Source: an uncultured Oscillospiraceae bacterium
GTDB lineage: Bacteria > Bacillota > Clostridia > Oscillospirales > Ruminococcaceae
Length of the DNA: 62,456 nt
Direction of reading: 5' to 3'
NCBI GenBank assembly: GCA_900546885.1
Contig: UREN01000004.1
Location: forward strand, 1-62,456
Part shown: one piece after another, positions 25,022-33,253 of the stretch
Position numbering within the stretch: position 1 is the first letter of the stretch
How the letters are laid out: each line of letters opens with the position of its first letter
Notes under the pieces: generated by a model
The model's input: only the letters and a program-made list of their open reading frames with translations
The model's database searches: none
Told to the model about the DNA's origin: nothing
Translations under genes and position numbers: made by a program

Positions 25022-27694
25022 ATGGCAAACACATTTTCAAACACCACGCGCGCTGCGGATACCGGCACGGGCCTTTTCACTGCGCGCAGCTATTCCGCCC
25101 GGAACGCTCTGCCCGTGGCGGGCGTGCGCCTTACCCTCACAGGGGAGGACGGCACAAAATGGACGGCCGAGACCGGCGAGGACGGCCTGTTTTCCGCCCT
25201 GCCGCTGGCATGCCCGCCCCGCAGCCTTTCCCTGGACGAGGCCAACACCCAGCGCCCCTATGGCGTATACGACCTGGTGGCAGAGCACGATGGCTATGAA
25301 ACGGTGCGCATTGCAGGCGTGCAGATTTTTGACGGTGAGACGGCCGTGGCCGAACTGGCCATGATCCCCTTTGGCGAAGACGAACGCGCCATTGGCCTGA
25401 ATATGGAGCCAGACGACACTGTAATTCCCCCGCACCCGCTGTGGGCAGGTGATGGCGGCAGCGCCCCCATGCCTGCGGCCGAGTGCGCGGCGCCGCGCAT
25501 TCTGGAGGCGCCCATCATCCCCGAAAAAATCACCGTCCATCTGGGCAAGCCCGCTGCCAGCGCACGCAATGTAACCGTTTCGTTCCGCGATTATATCGCC
25601 AATGTCGCCTCCAGCGAAATCTACCCCACCTGGCCGGAGGAATCGCTGCGCGCCAATATCCATGCGCAGATCAGCATTGCGCTGAACCGCATTTATACCG
25701 AGTGGTACAAAAGCAAGGGCTATTCGTTCGATATCACCAACTCCACCAGTTACGACCAGTATTATGTACACGGCCGCACGGTGTTCGATGTGATGATTCG
25801 CATCACCGATGACATCTTCAACACCTACATCCGCAAAACGGGCACCATCAACCCCTATTACGCCGAATACTGCGATGGCAAGCAGGTGAGCTGCAAGGGC
25901 ATGAAGCAGTGGGGCACCGTGACGCTGGCCGAACAGGGGCACAACGCGCTTTCTATCCTGCGCTATTATTACGGCAACGACATTGAAATTGTGCGCACGC
26001 AGAACATCCAGGACATCCGCGACAGCTACCCCGGCACGCCGCTGCGCGTGGGTTCCAGCGGAAAATATGTGCGCATTATTCAGCGCCAGCTGAACCGCAT
26101 CGCGCAAGATTACCCGTTTTTCGGCACCCTGACGGTGGACGGAAATTTCGGCACAGCTACCGAGGCTGTGGTAAAAAAATTTCAAAAGCAGTTCAACCTC
26201 ACCCAGGACGGCGTGGTGGGGCGCAGCACCTGGTATAAAATCAGCTATATCTATGTGGCAGTGAAAAAACTTGCCCAGCTGACAAGCGAGGGCGAAAAGC
26301 CATCGGGCGAACTTGTCACGGGCACCTGGCCGGGCACGCTGCTGCGCCGCGGCAGCCGCGGGGAAGATGTGGAGCAAATCCAGTTCTGGCTGAGCGAGCT
26401 GAGCGAATACAACGATATTCCAGACCTTGCCGTGGACGGCATTTTCGGTGCGGGCACCGAGGCCTCTGTGCGTGCGTTTCAACGCCTGTACGGCCTTACG
26501 GTGGACGGCATTGTGGGCCAAAGCACCTGGGACGCCATCTACCACGAGTATGCGTCCATGGAATCTGACAATTCCCCGGAGGCAGGCGGCAACGCGGGCA
26601 CTTATCCCGGCACGGCCATGACGGTGGGCAGCACCGGCGACGCCGTGCGGCGCGCACAATTCTGGCTGCGCATCATCTCGCGCTCGAACAGCGCCATTCC
26701 CACCATCACGGCAGACGGCGTCTTCGGCGCGGCCACCGAGCGCGCCGTGCGCGCCTTCCAGCAGTTTTACGGCCTGTCTGTGGACGGCATCATCGGCCGC
26801 GCCACCTGGAACAAACTGTATGAAGTGTATACCGATATTGCCAACGGCCTGCTTGGGCCGGGCGAGCGCCCGGGCACTTACCCCGGCTCGCCGCTGCGCG
26901 TCGGCTCCACCGGGCGCAGCGTAAAAGAGGTGCAGTATTATCTGTTCCTGCTCAGCGCCTATTACCCCAGCATCCCGGAAATTCAGTTTGACGGCATCTT
27001 TGGCCGCGCCACCGAACAGGCCGTGCGCGCCTATCAAACGCTGATGGGCCTGCCGGTGGACGGCGTGGTGGGGCCGGACACCTGGGCCAGCATCTATGCC
27101 CGCATCACCACCCTGCGCACAGTGGACGGCCCCGTGCAGGCTTTCCGCGTGTTCCGCTACCCCGGCTATGAGCTGAAAGAAGGCGTGGACGGCGACATGA
27201 CGCGTTTTGTACAGTTCCTGCTCTCTTACATCAGCCTGTTCTTCGACGACATCACCCCCATCGGGGCGCTGGACGGCGTGTTCGGCCCCGAACTCACCCG
27301 TGCGGTGGAAAGCTTTCAAAGCGCCTTTGGCCTGCCCGTAACCGGCGTAGTGGACGAAACCACATGGAACGCCCTGGTTATTGTCTATCTTTCCTATGCT
27401 TCCGACGCGGGCGAGGGCGACACGCCGGAGGGAGAGTACCCCGGCTATGTGATGACGCTGGGTTCCGCCGGCATCTCGGTGCGCCGCCTGCAGCGCTATA
27501 TGAACGCGATTGCCGCGCGCTACTGTTTTGCCGGTTTTGTGCCGGACACCGGTATTTTCGACGAGCAGACCGTCTACGCCGTACAGCTGTTTCAGCAGGG
27601 CTTTGGCCTGCCCGCCACCGGCCTTGTAGACAAAGCAACCTATGAAGCCATCTACCAGTACTATTTGATGGACGCAGCAGACGAGGAGGGATAA
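25022..27694 (+). CDS. Six-repeat peptidoglycan-binding protein with SpoIID-like domain
   Basis: 890 residues, with AGAGAGGAG upstream of the ATG. No signal peptide or membrane helix is visible. Residues about 27-125 look like a small beta-sandwich (carboxypeptidase-regulatory type). Residues about 185-330 resemble the SpoIID/LytB domain: VSFRDYIANVASSEIYPTWP then LRANIHAQISIALNRIY. Six PG_binding_1-type repeats start near residues 336, 436, 528, 620, 713 and 807. Each opens (Y/W)PGxxLxxG and contains VDGxFGxxTExAVxxFQ...GLxVDGIVGxxTW. SpoIID cuts or remodels spore septum peptidoglycan, so a spore or wall role is plausible. The lack of export signal is unusual. It is coupled to an M15-type peptidase gene. 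Confidence 0.75.
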   Translation: MANTFSNTTRAADTGTGLFTARSYSARNALPVAGVRLTLTGEDGTKWTAETGEDGLFSALPLACPPRSLSLDEANTQRPYGVYDLVAEHDGYETVRIAGVQIFDGETAVAELAMIPFGEDERAIGLNMEPDDTVIPPHPLWAGDGGSAPMPAAECAAPRILEAPIIPEKITVHLGKPAASARNVTVSFRDYIANVASSEIYPTWPEESLRANIHAQISIALNRIYTEWYKSKGYSFDITNSTSYDQYYVHGRTVFDVMIRITDDIFNTYIRKTGTINPYYAEYCDGKQVSCKGMKQWGTVTLAEQGHNALSILRYYYGNDIEIVRTQNIQDIRDSYPGTPLRVGSSGKYVRIIQRQLNRIAQDYPFFGTLTVDGNFGTATEAVVKKFQKQFNLTQDGVVGRSTWYKISYIYVAVKKLAQLTSEGEKPSGELVTGTWPGTLLRRGSRGEDVEQIQFWLSELSEYNDIPDLAVDGIFGAGTEASVRAFQRLYGLTVDGIVGQSTWDAIYHEYASMESDNSPEAGGNAGTYPGTAMTVGSTGDAVRRAQFWLRIISRSNSAIPTITADGVFGAATERAVRAFQQFYGLSVDGIIGRATWNKLYEVYTDIANGLLGPGERPGTYPGSPLRVGSTGRSVKEVQYYLFLLSAYYPSIPEIQFDGIFGRATEQAVRAYQTLMGLPVDGVVGPDTWASIYARITTLRTVDGPVQAFRVFRYPGYELKEGVDGDMTRFVQFLLSYISLFFDDITPIGALDGVFGPELTRAVESFQSAFGLPVTGVVDETTWNALVIVYLSYASDAGEGDTPEGEYPGYVMTLGSAGISVRRLQRYMNAIAARYCFAGFVPDTGIFDEQTVYAVQLFQQGFGLPATGLVDKATYEAIYQYYLMDAADEEG
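26027..27664 (+). repeat. Six tandem peptidoglycan-binding repeats within the coding sequence
   Basis: The encoded units begin about every 92-100 residues (276-300 bp). They share (Y/W)PG...G, VDG.FG..TE..V..FQ and DG.VG..TW. The fifth and sixth units are the most diverged. Confidence 0.85.
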
Positions 27695-27697
27695 GCT

Positions 27698-28378
27698 ATG
27701 GCAAAAGTGCTTGTATACGACGCCTATGCCAATAAATTTTACAAGTATAACCTCAGCGAAAACGACCCCATGCCCTATTCTTACGGCAACACCATGCGCC
27801 TGCGGGAGTTCCGCGGCTCATCGGGCAGCCAGACGCTTTGGACAACGGTAGCCGCCATGGAAGCCTGGAACCTCACGCGCCGCCGCTACGGCAAGGGCAT
27901 TTATATCGGCTATGCCTTTAAGCGCATCTGGGAGGGCGGGCACGGCACCACCAGCCAGCACTACGCGGGCGTCTCGTTTGACGTGGGGCAGAATGTGTCC
28001 AGCGCCGAGCGCGTGCGCATCCGCGACGCCGCTGTGGCTACCAAGGCCTGGGGCTATGTAGAGCCCATCAGCATGACGCCCCGCTGGGTGCACTTCGACC
28101 GCCGCTATGGCACCGCGGCCTGCTCTGGCGTAGGCTACCCCACCGTGCGCCGCAATTCCCGCAGCACCTATGTGCTCATTCTGCAGGACGGGCTGAATGC
28201 GCTTGGGTACTCTACCCGCACGCTGGACGGCATTTTCGGCAACAATACCGAAACGGCCCTCAAGGCGTTTCAGCGCTCGGTGGGCCTCACGGCAGACGGC
28301 ATCTGCGGCTGCAATTCCTGGAAAAAGCTTACCAGCGCCGTGGTGGGCATTGGCCGCACCCAAACCGTGATAGACTGA
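27698..28378 (+). CDS. M15-type peptidase with C-terminal peptidoglycan-binding domain
   Basis: 226 residues. The N-terminal 140 residues fit the D-Ala-D-Ala carboxypeptidase/endolysin M15 fold: SQHYAGVSFDVG supplies His88 and Asp95, and RWVHFDRR supplies His132, the usual zinc triad. Residues 150-210 form one PG_binding_1 unit (LDGIFGNNTETALKAFQRSVGLTADGICG), very similar to the repeats in the gene before it. GAGGAGGG inside the preceding stop region is its ribosome site; the two genes are 3 bases apart. No signal peptide is seen here either, so both proteins may act in the forespore or mother cell, or leave by lysis. Confidence 0.78.
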   Translation: MAKVLVYDAYANKFYKYNLSENDPMPYSYGNTMRLREFRGSSGSQTLWTTVAAMEAWNLTRRRYGKGIYIGYAFKRIWEGGHGTTSQHYAGVSFDVGQNVSSAERVRIRDAAVATKAWGYVEPISMTPRWVHFDRRYGTAACSGVGYPTVRRNSRSTYVLILQDGLNALGYSTRTLDGIFGNNTETALKAFQRSVGLTADGICGCNSWKKLTSAVVGIGRTQTVID

Positions 28379-28392
28379 CCTTTGCCTGAAAC

Positions 28393-28430
28393 AAAAGCCT
28401 GCCGGAGAAATTCTCCGGCAGGCTTTTATT
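28393..28430 (+). terminator. Terminator after the M15 peptidase gene
   Basis: A near-perfect stem (28393-28409 with 28411-28427) ends in a T-rich tract. Confidence 0.9.
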
Positions 28431-28682
28431 GATTTCGGAAACCAGAGACAGGGCAATGGAAGCAGCCAGTAAAAACTTTTATTTCCAGCATCGAGCCCAA
28501 GCAATCCGCAACATTGGTCTCCTAAAAACAGGCAAGCTTTTGTCTGAGATGCAAAACGTCCATTTCCCAGCTGTGGATAAGTGACGCAGGTGAAATTAAT
28601 TTCACCGTCCTTTTATAAGGCTTGCACGCAATATACCTTGTCAGCCCTTGGACATGTCACGCGTTCCATACGTAAGTTTGAT
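28431..28682. other. AT-richer intergenic stretch with an 18-bp palindrome
   Basis: This stretch has no convincing gene. It contains the perfect palindrome GGTGAAATTAATTTCACC (28589-28606), followed by CCTTTTATAAGG, a second short palindrome. Base composition drops here relative to the genes to the left and stays low up to about 30470. It may be an operator or the edge of an acquired segment. Confidence 0.5.
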
Positions 28683-29972
28683 TTACTGCGCCCTCTGCAC
28701 TCCTTGTTGTTTTCCACGCCACGCCGCAAGGCAGAAGATCACAACTGCCGCCATACAGACATGCAAAATGAGAAAGGTTCTTTTCCCAGGAGCCCATATT
28801 GTGGGAGAAAGGCCCATCATGAGCCTAGTGCCGAAGCCCGCTGCCAGCAGCCCTTCAGCCAAAAGTGTCCAAGGCCCATGTCCCATCGCAATATACACGG
28901 AGCAAACCAGCAAAGTCAAAAATGCCACCCATATTAAAAACGACAGATAGGCCATGAGGTTCCCAGAATTTTCGATGGTGATAGTTCCCCAGTGTGTCAA
29001 TTGAACGGGCATTTTCGGAAAGGCCGCCATATTTTCTGGAAGAAATCCCAATATAAACCAGAGGGGAAACGGGGCACAGCCAATAAGGCGCAGCAGGATG
29101 CCTCTTGCATTTTTCAAGCATACTACTGCGATCAGCAGATATGCGCAGCCCCAAAAAAGCTCTCCAAAATCAACCACCCAAAGCATAGTACTGGAAAAGG
29201 CCATTTCCATTTTTTGCGGCAGTGACAGCATATTATAATCACCGAACCAATATATTATCTCGCTGTCGAGCCGCGCTCTGTTGCCAGGACATATCACAAG
29301 GTGAAAAACGAGCTCCAGCCCACAGAGAATAGTGCATACCGCACTGTAATGCCAACCGTCCTCTCCAGCAATAAGGCGGTATAATGTATATCCGCCCATT
29401 AAGAACAGAAGCAGAACACAAACCTGCTCCATATTGGCTGCCCACACGCACATTACAGCACCCAGGCAAAGCTGCCATCCAGGCACACGGCGCGGTGCCT
29501 CCAACAGAGGCAATGCTGCCGCCGCGGCGGCAGCTAACGCCCATTGGTATAACAATGATGTGCACACCGTACCTGCCTCTTTTAGAAACTCCCAAGGCAC
29601 ACAGAAAACAGCGATACAGCTTATCCATGCCGAGGATAGCTTCTCATTATCTGCAACTCTCCACGCTAAGCGCGTAAAAAACCATGCAAGAAAAATTACA
29701 CATAGTGTACTTCCCAAGCGCCACAGAAATATGGTAAAGGCGTTGGAAAGGAAAAGCACAGTAAATGGTTCCCATAAAATGCGGCTAGTCCAGCTTTGGT
29801 ATCTCATGATTACAAATTGCCACAGCGTCCGGCTTTCCAGTGCATTGGCAAATGCGATATCATCTCCAAAATCTGCCGGAAATGACATCTGGCGAACTGC
29901 ATATGCAGTTCCTAACAGAATAAAAGGCAGTATCTGCAAAAAGTTCCTCTGCAAAGTATCTTTTGTCTTCAT
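28683..29972 (-). CDS. Polytopic membrane protein, DUF6056/GtrII-like
   Basis: 429 residues with about ten hydrophobic helices. After helix 1 comes FGDDIAFANAL, the acidic pair expected at the outer loop of GT-C type glycosyltransferases. VICPGNRARL in the middle matches the (S/A)PGNxxR element I associate with the DUF6056 and GtrII-like families. A role in adding sugars to surface polymers is therefore possible but not shown. The ATG shares one base with the TAA of the gene before it, so translation is coupled. Codon use is clearly more AT-rich than in the flanking genes, which suggests acquisition. Confidence 0.65.
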   Translation of the reverse strand: MKTKDTLQRNFLQILPFILLGTAYAVRQMSFPADFGDDIAFANALESRTLWQFVIMRYQSWTSRILWEPFTVLFLSNAFTIFLWRLGSTLCVIFLAWFFTRLAWRVADNEKLSSAWISCIAVFCVPWEFLKEAGTVCTSLLYQWALAAAAAAALPLLEAPRRVPGWQLCLGAVMCVWAANMEQVCVLLLFLMGGYTLYRLIAGEDGWHYSAVCTILCGLELVFHLVICPGNRARLDSEIIYWFGDYNMLSLPQKMEMAFSSTMLWVVDFGELFWGCAYLLIAVVCLKNARGILLRLIGCAPFPLWFILGFLPENMAAFPKMPVQLTHWGTITIENSGNLMAYLSFLIWVAFLTLLVCSVYIAMGHGPWTLLAEGLLAAGFGTRLMMGLSPTIWAPGKRTFLILHVCMAAVVIFCLAAWRGKQQGVQRAQ

Positions 29973-30472
29973 TATGCCACCTCTATCATCACTCTCTCCC
30001 CTGTATACAGATTTGCCTGCATTCCATCATGATGGCAGAGAAAAACTATTTCCGGCGCGCCTTGTCTCAATTCGCTTACAGGCACCACCGATAACACACC
30101 ACTAGACGCCATCTGTCTTCCGGGGAACACACCATATCTACCCGGACGCAGCATCCTTGTAGGCAATGCAAGCGCTGTTCCATCCTCATAGACTAGTGCC
30201 ACTGTACAATCAAACACAGAAGGTTCTAATCCCTTCTGTCGCACAAACCCTTCTATGCGCAGCACACCACCGCCCGTTGTAGCGCCAGCTGCATACTCCA
30301 TCTCTACTGGCATCAGCGGTTGCGGGGTGTCAATCTGCTCCACATGGCGTAAATCGGCCCGAAGCCAGAGCAGAAAAAGCATAGCAACAACCATGGCACC
30401 CGTGCCAAACGCCAGCACCCACGACAGCCTTGCCGGGCGAAAGCCATTTGTTTCCTGTTCCATATCACTCAT
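29972..30472 (-). CDS. Small single-helix membrane protein, unknown
   Basis: 166 residues. A cytoplasmic head of about 18 residues precedes a membrane helix (VLAFGTGAMVVAMLFLLWL). An extracytoplasmic domain of about 125 residues follows with alternating beta-type sequence (LRIEGFVRQKGLEPSVFDCTVALVYEDG, YGVFPGR). Only one Cys pair lies outside the membrane. I do not recognise the family. Start: ATG at 30472 overlaps the reductase stop (ATGA), and the next gene begins on its stop, so it links a GC-rich and an AT-rich gene. Its own composition is AT-richer. Confidence 0.7.
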   Translation of the reverse strand: MSDMEQETNGFRPARLSWVLAFGTGAMVVAMLFLLWLRADLRHVEQIDTPQPLMPVEMEYAAGATTGGGVLRIEGFVRQKGLEPSVFDCTVALVYEDGTALALPTRMLRPGRYGVFPGRQMASSGVLSVVPVSELRQGAPEIVFLCHHDGMQANLYTGERVMIEVA

Positions 30473-31479
30473 TCTCCAAACGCCGCGGCGACGGCTTTCA
30501 GTTTTTCCCGAATGGGCAGCTCGTACGGGCAGCGCGCCTCGCACTTGCCGCAGCCGATGCAGGCGGACGCCTTCACCTTCATGCCGCTGTAGCGTTCTTT
30601 GGCCCATTGCGCAAGGTCATACCGCTTCAAATAGCCCTCAAACAAAAAGCACGAGGGGATGTCGATGCCCACGGTGCAGGGCGCACAGTAGCCGCAGCGG
30701 CGGCAGAAATTGCCGGAGAGCTCTTTGCGAATGGCCGCTATCTTTTCCTGTTCCGCCTGCGTCAGCGGCGAAAGGGCTTCGGCCGCGCGGGCGTTCTCCT
30801 CCACTTCCGGCACCTCGGCCATGCCGGGAATGGCCAGCGTGACGCCGGGGTTTTGCAAAATATAGCGCAGCGCCAGCGTGCCGTCCGTGAGGTTGCCGCC
30901 CGCCATGGGCTTCATGGCAATGAAGCCCACGTTCTGCTGCGCCGCGCGGGCAATCAGCGCTTCGCCCTGGCTTTCTACAATATTATAGGGGAACATGATG
31001 GCCTCTACCTGCGGATAACCCAGCAGCTTTTCAAAAGCTGCCGCGGAATGCGCTGTGGCCCCCATGTGCCCCACCTTGCCCGCCCGGATGGCATCCTGAA
31101 TGGCCGCAGCCGCGCCGTCCGGCGAAAAGGCCAGCCCGAATTCCTCTGGCTTCAGGTTGTGCATCTGATATACTTCTATGTAATCTGTGCGCAAATTGCG
31201 CAGGCTCGTCTCAATATCCGCCGCCATGGCCTGGTAGGTGCGCGCCATGGATTTGCTTGCCAAAATAAATTTTTCGCGCAGCCCGCCCTGCAGCGCCTGT
31301 CCCAAAAATTCTTCTGAAACGGTGTAGCCGCGCGCCGTGTCGATATAGTTGACGCCATGCGCAGCCAGCGCCTCCATCAGCACACGGGTGCGCGGGGCGT
31401 CCAGCCGCTGAATGGGGATGCCGCCGAACCCCACTGCCGATACGCGCAGCCCGGTTTTTCCCAACACACGATACTCCAT
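30469..31479 (-). CDS. Aldo/keto reductase with C-terminal ferredoxin-like clusters
   Basis: 336 residues from the ATG preceded by GGAGGAAAAGGG. The N-terminal barrel has YRVLGKTGLRVSAVGFGG, then NYIDTARGY with the catalytic Asp and Tyr, and the NADPH-side GVTLAIPGM. The C-terminus carries CRRCGYCAPC and CIGCGKCEARCPYELP, two cysteine groups suited to 4Fe-4S clusters. This form is common in strict anaerobes and may accept electrons from ferredoxin; the substrate is unknown. It is first in a coupled three-gene operon whose other two genes are compositionally different. Confidence 0.9.
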   Translation of the reverse strand: MEYRVLGKTGLRVSAVGFGGIPIQRLDAPRTRVLMEALAAHGVNYIDTARGYTVSEEFLGQALQGGLREKFILASKSMARTYQAMAADIETSLRNLRTDYIEVYQMHNLKPEEFGLAFSPDGAAAAIQDAIRAGKVGHMGATAHSAAAFEKLLGYPQVEAIMFPYNIVESQGEALIARAAQQNVGFIAMKPMAGGNLTDGTLALRYILQNPGVTLAIPGMAEVPEVEENARAAEALSPLTQAEQEKIAAIRKELSGNFCRRCGYCAPCTVGIDIPSCFLFEGYLKRYDLAQWAKERYSGMKVKASACIGCGKCEARCPYELPIREKLKAVAAAFGE

Positions 31480-31520
31480 ACCCTTTTCCTCCGCTTTCTG
31501 CATTGCTAACTTGTAAAACT

Positions 31521-31549
31521 ATGATACACCGCCTGCGCTTTGCCTGCAA
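31521..31549 (-). promoter_or_regulatory. Promoter of the aldo/keto reductase operon
   Basis: Minus strand TTGCAG (31544-31549), a 17-bp spacer, then TATCAT (31521-31526). Its -35 overlaps the -35 of the divergent PAP2 promoter. Confidence 0.55.
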
Positions 31550-31568
31550 GGCCGCTTTGTGGTATGAT
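31540..31568 (+). promoter_or_regulatory. Promoter of the PAP2 gene
   Basis: TTGCCT (31540-31545), a 17-bp spacer, then TATGAT (31563-31568). It lies 30 bases before the ATG at 31598. Confidence 0.6.
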
Positions 31569-31597
31569 GAAAAAAAGCAATGCCGGGAGGGATGAAC

Positions 31598-32476
31598 ATG
31601 GTGCGCCGCGCTTTTACAAGGCCGGCCTTCTGGGCGGGCCTTGCGCTGTTTGCCGCCGGGATGGCCGCCGGCGCCGTGTGGGACCTTCCGCTGGATCATG
31701 CCCTGTATTCCCCGGCATCACTGCCCGCCATTCTGATGGAGGCATTTGGCTATTACCCGCTGTACCTGCCTGCCGCCGGGCTGGCGCTGTGCGCCGCGGC
31801 GGACCAGCGCATCGCCCCGCCCTGGCGCGTGCTGTGCGGTGCCGCGGCACTGGCCGGCTGCGCGGCGCTGGCCGCGCATTCTTTCAGCGTGCTGCGCAGG
31901 CGCGGCGCGCCCGTGCCCATGCTGTTCACCTGCGCCGTTTGGCTGATTTTGGCCGTGGGCGGGGCGCTGGCTTTGCGCTATGCATGTGTTTCCGCCGCCC
32001 GGCTTGGCCGCCTGCGCTTTGCCTGCTTTTGGGGCACCGTGTATTTTATTCTGGAACTTGCCGTCATCGGCCTGCTGAAACTCGTCTGGGCCCGCACGCG
32101 CTTTGACGACATGCTGGCCGCGGGCGATTTTTCCCGCTTTACCAGCTGGCTGCGGCCCTTTGGGCAGGGCGGCACCAGCTTTCCATCCGGCCACACCGCC
32201 TCGGCCTGCGGCATTTTCGCCCTGCTGATTGTGTGCGATGTATCGGTGCGCTTTGCCCGGCGGCGCGGTTTAATCTGGGCGGTGTGCTGGGCCTATGTGG
32301 CCGGCATGGCCCTCAGCCGCATGGTGATGGGGCGGCACTTCCTCAGCGACACGGTGATGGCCGCCGGGGTGATGGCCCTGCTGTTTGTGGCCCTGACGCA
32401 CATGGGCGCCTACCGCAGAAGCCTTGCGGCCACGCTGGCCCTGACGGACGCCCCGCCCGGCGGCGGCGCTGCATAA
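31598..32476 (+). CDS. PAP2-family membrane phosphatase
   Basis: 292 residues from ATG at 31598, 7 bases after GGGAGG; two upstream ATG codons lie on or before that site. About seven hydrophobic helices. The three PAP2 motifs are KLVWARTRF (first, degenerate at its end), SFPSGHTAS (second) and SRMVMGRHFLSDTV (third). These provide the acid-phosphatase His and Arg residues facing outward. Typical substrates are phosphatidic acid, phosphatidylglycerol phosphate or undecaprenyl pyrophosphate; the sequence does not choose between them. It is monocistronic. Confidence 0.9.
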   Translation: MVRRAFTRPAFWAGLALFAAGMAAGAVWDLPLDHALYSPASLPAILMEAFGYYPLYLPAAGLALCAAADQRIAPPWRVLCGAAALAGCAALAAHSFSVLRRRGAPVPMLFTCAVWLILAVGGALALRYACVSAARLGRLRFACFWGTVYFILELAVIGLLKLVWARTRFDDMLAAGDFSRFTSWLRPFGQGGTSFPSGHTASACGIFALLIVCDVSVRFARRRGLIWAVCWAYVAGMALSRMVMGRHFLSDTVMAAGVMALLFVALTHMGAYRRSLAATLALTDAPPGGGAA

Positions 32477-32486
32477 TTCGCCCACC

Positions 32487-32542
32487 CGGAAACAGCAAAG
32501 GCGGAACATGGGAATACCCATGCGCCGCCTTTATAGTTTCCG
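32487..32542. terminator. Long bidirectional hairpin between PAP2 and the 162-residue protein
   Basis: The outer arms CGGAAAC/GTTTCCG (32487-32493, 32536-32542), middle AAAGGCGG/CCGCCTTT and inner CATGGG/CCCATG nest in one structure. T tracts are short, so it may terminate moderately in both directions. Confidence 0.6.
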
Positions 32543-32553
32543 CGCATAACTTC

Positions 32554-33042
32554 TTATGTCACCTGCAGGCAGAAATAATCCTGAATCTCGCCGCGAAATG
32601 TCCATGTGCCTGTGACACGGTACACATAGCGCCCCGCCACGGCCGGCGCCTGAAAATGCCCCGGCGTGGTGGTGGTCACCTCTAGATATTCCCCGGTGGC
32701 GGCGTCCCAGCGCTGCAGCTTCAGCTCTTTCGGGCGTGTGCTGTACGACACAACCACCGGCGTCTGCGCCATCACTTCCATCGGCATCAGGGCCATCTCT
32801 TCATTGGGGACAACGGGCGTCTTTGTCTCTTTTGTGGTAAAAAAGTTCCACTCGTAGCCAGCGCGCAGAAGATATTCCGGCGGCATGGGCACATCGTTGC
32901 ACCGCACCTCCAGAATGGGCAGCGCCTGTTCCGGGTCCTGCGTGTCCAGCACTTCTTTTAAAACAAGCGTAAGCCCCGCCGCCAACAAAATGCATACCGC
33001 GCCAATTACCAGCTTGCGGATGAGCATGGCATGACCTTTCAT
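32554..33042 (-). CDS. Membrane-anchored protein of unknown function
   Basis: 162 residues from ATG at 33042, with GGGGAGG 7 bases upstream. A short basic head, one helix (IGAVCILLAAGLTLVL) and a 135-residue outer domain with beta-type spacing follow. The outer domain has Pro/Met-rich turns (RCNDVPMPPEYLL) and ends VYRVTGTWTFRGEIQDYFCLQV. Two cysteines in the outer part may pair. I do not recognise a family. A perfect TATAAT (33125-33130, minus strand) lies upstream in the divergent gap, without a clear -35. Confidence 0.65.
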   Translation of the reverse strand: MKGHAMLIRKLVIGAVCILLAAGLTLVLKEVLDTQDPEQALPILEVRCNDVPMPPEYLLRAGYEWNFFTTKETKTPVVPNEEMALMPMEVMAQTPVVVSYSTRPKELKLQRWDAATGEYLEVTTTTPGHFQAPAVAGRYVYRVTGTWTFRGEIQDYFCLQVT

Positions 33043-33253
33043 GCAAAACCTCCCCGCCGCACAAACCGCGGCCGTCATTCCACTCCGGGGCAGCTTCTGC
33101 GCCGGGCCCCGGCTTTTCTTTTTTATTATAGCTGTTTACGCCCTAAAAAGGAAGAGGGGCCCGCACAGCCGCGGCGAAAAAAGCATAAGATGGCAAAAAG
33201 GCCAAAACAATGTGCCAAGCATGGCGCCGCGGCCTTTTAGGGGGAAGCAGAGA

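Noticed and set aside
25037..27319. Open frame of 760 codons antisense to the peptidoglycan-binding protein
   Set aside because: The repeats of the real gene on the other strand create the long frame; there is no start signal or recognisable motif.
25022..27694. Internal repeats as a CRISPR array or satellite
   Set aside because: The repetition is at protein level, about 280-300 bp per unit, in one open frame; there are no short identical repeats with spacers.
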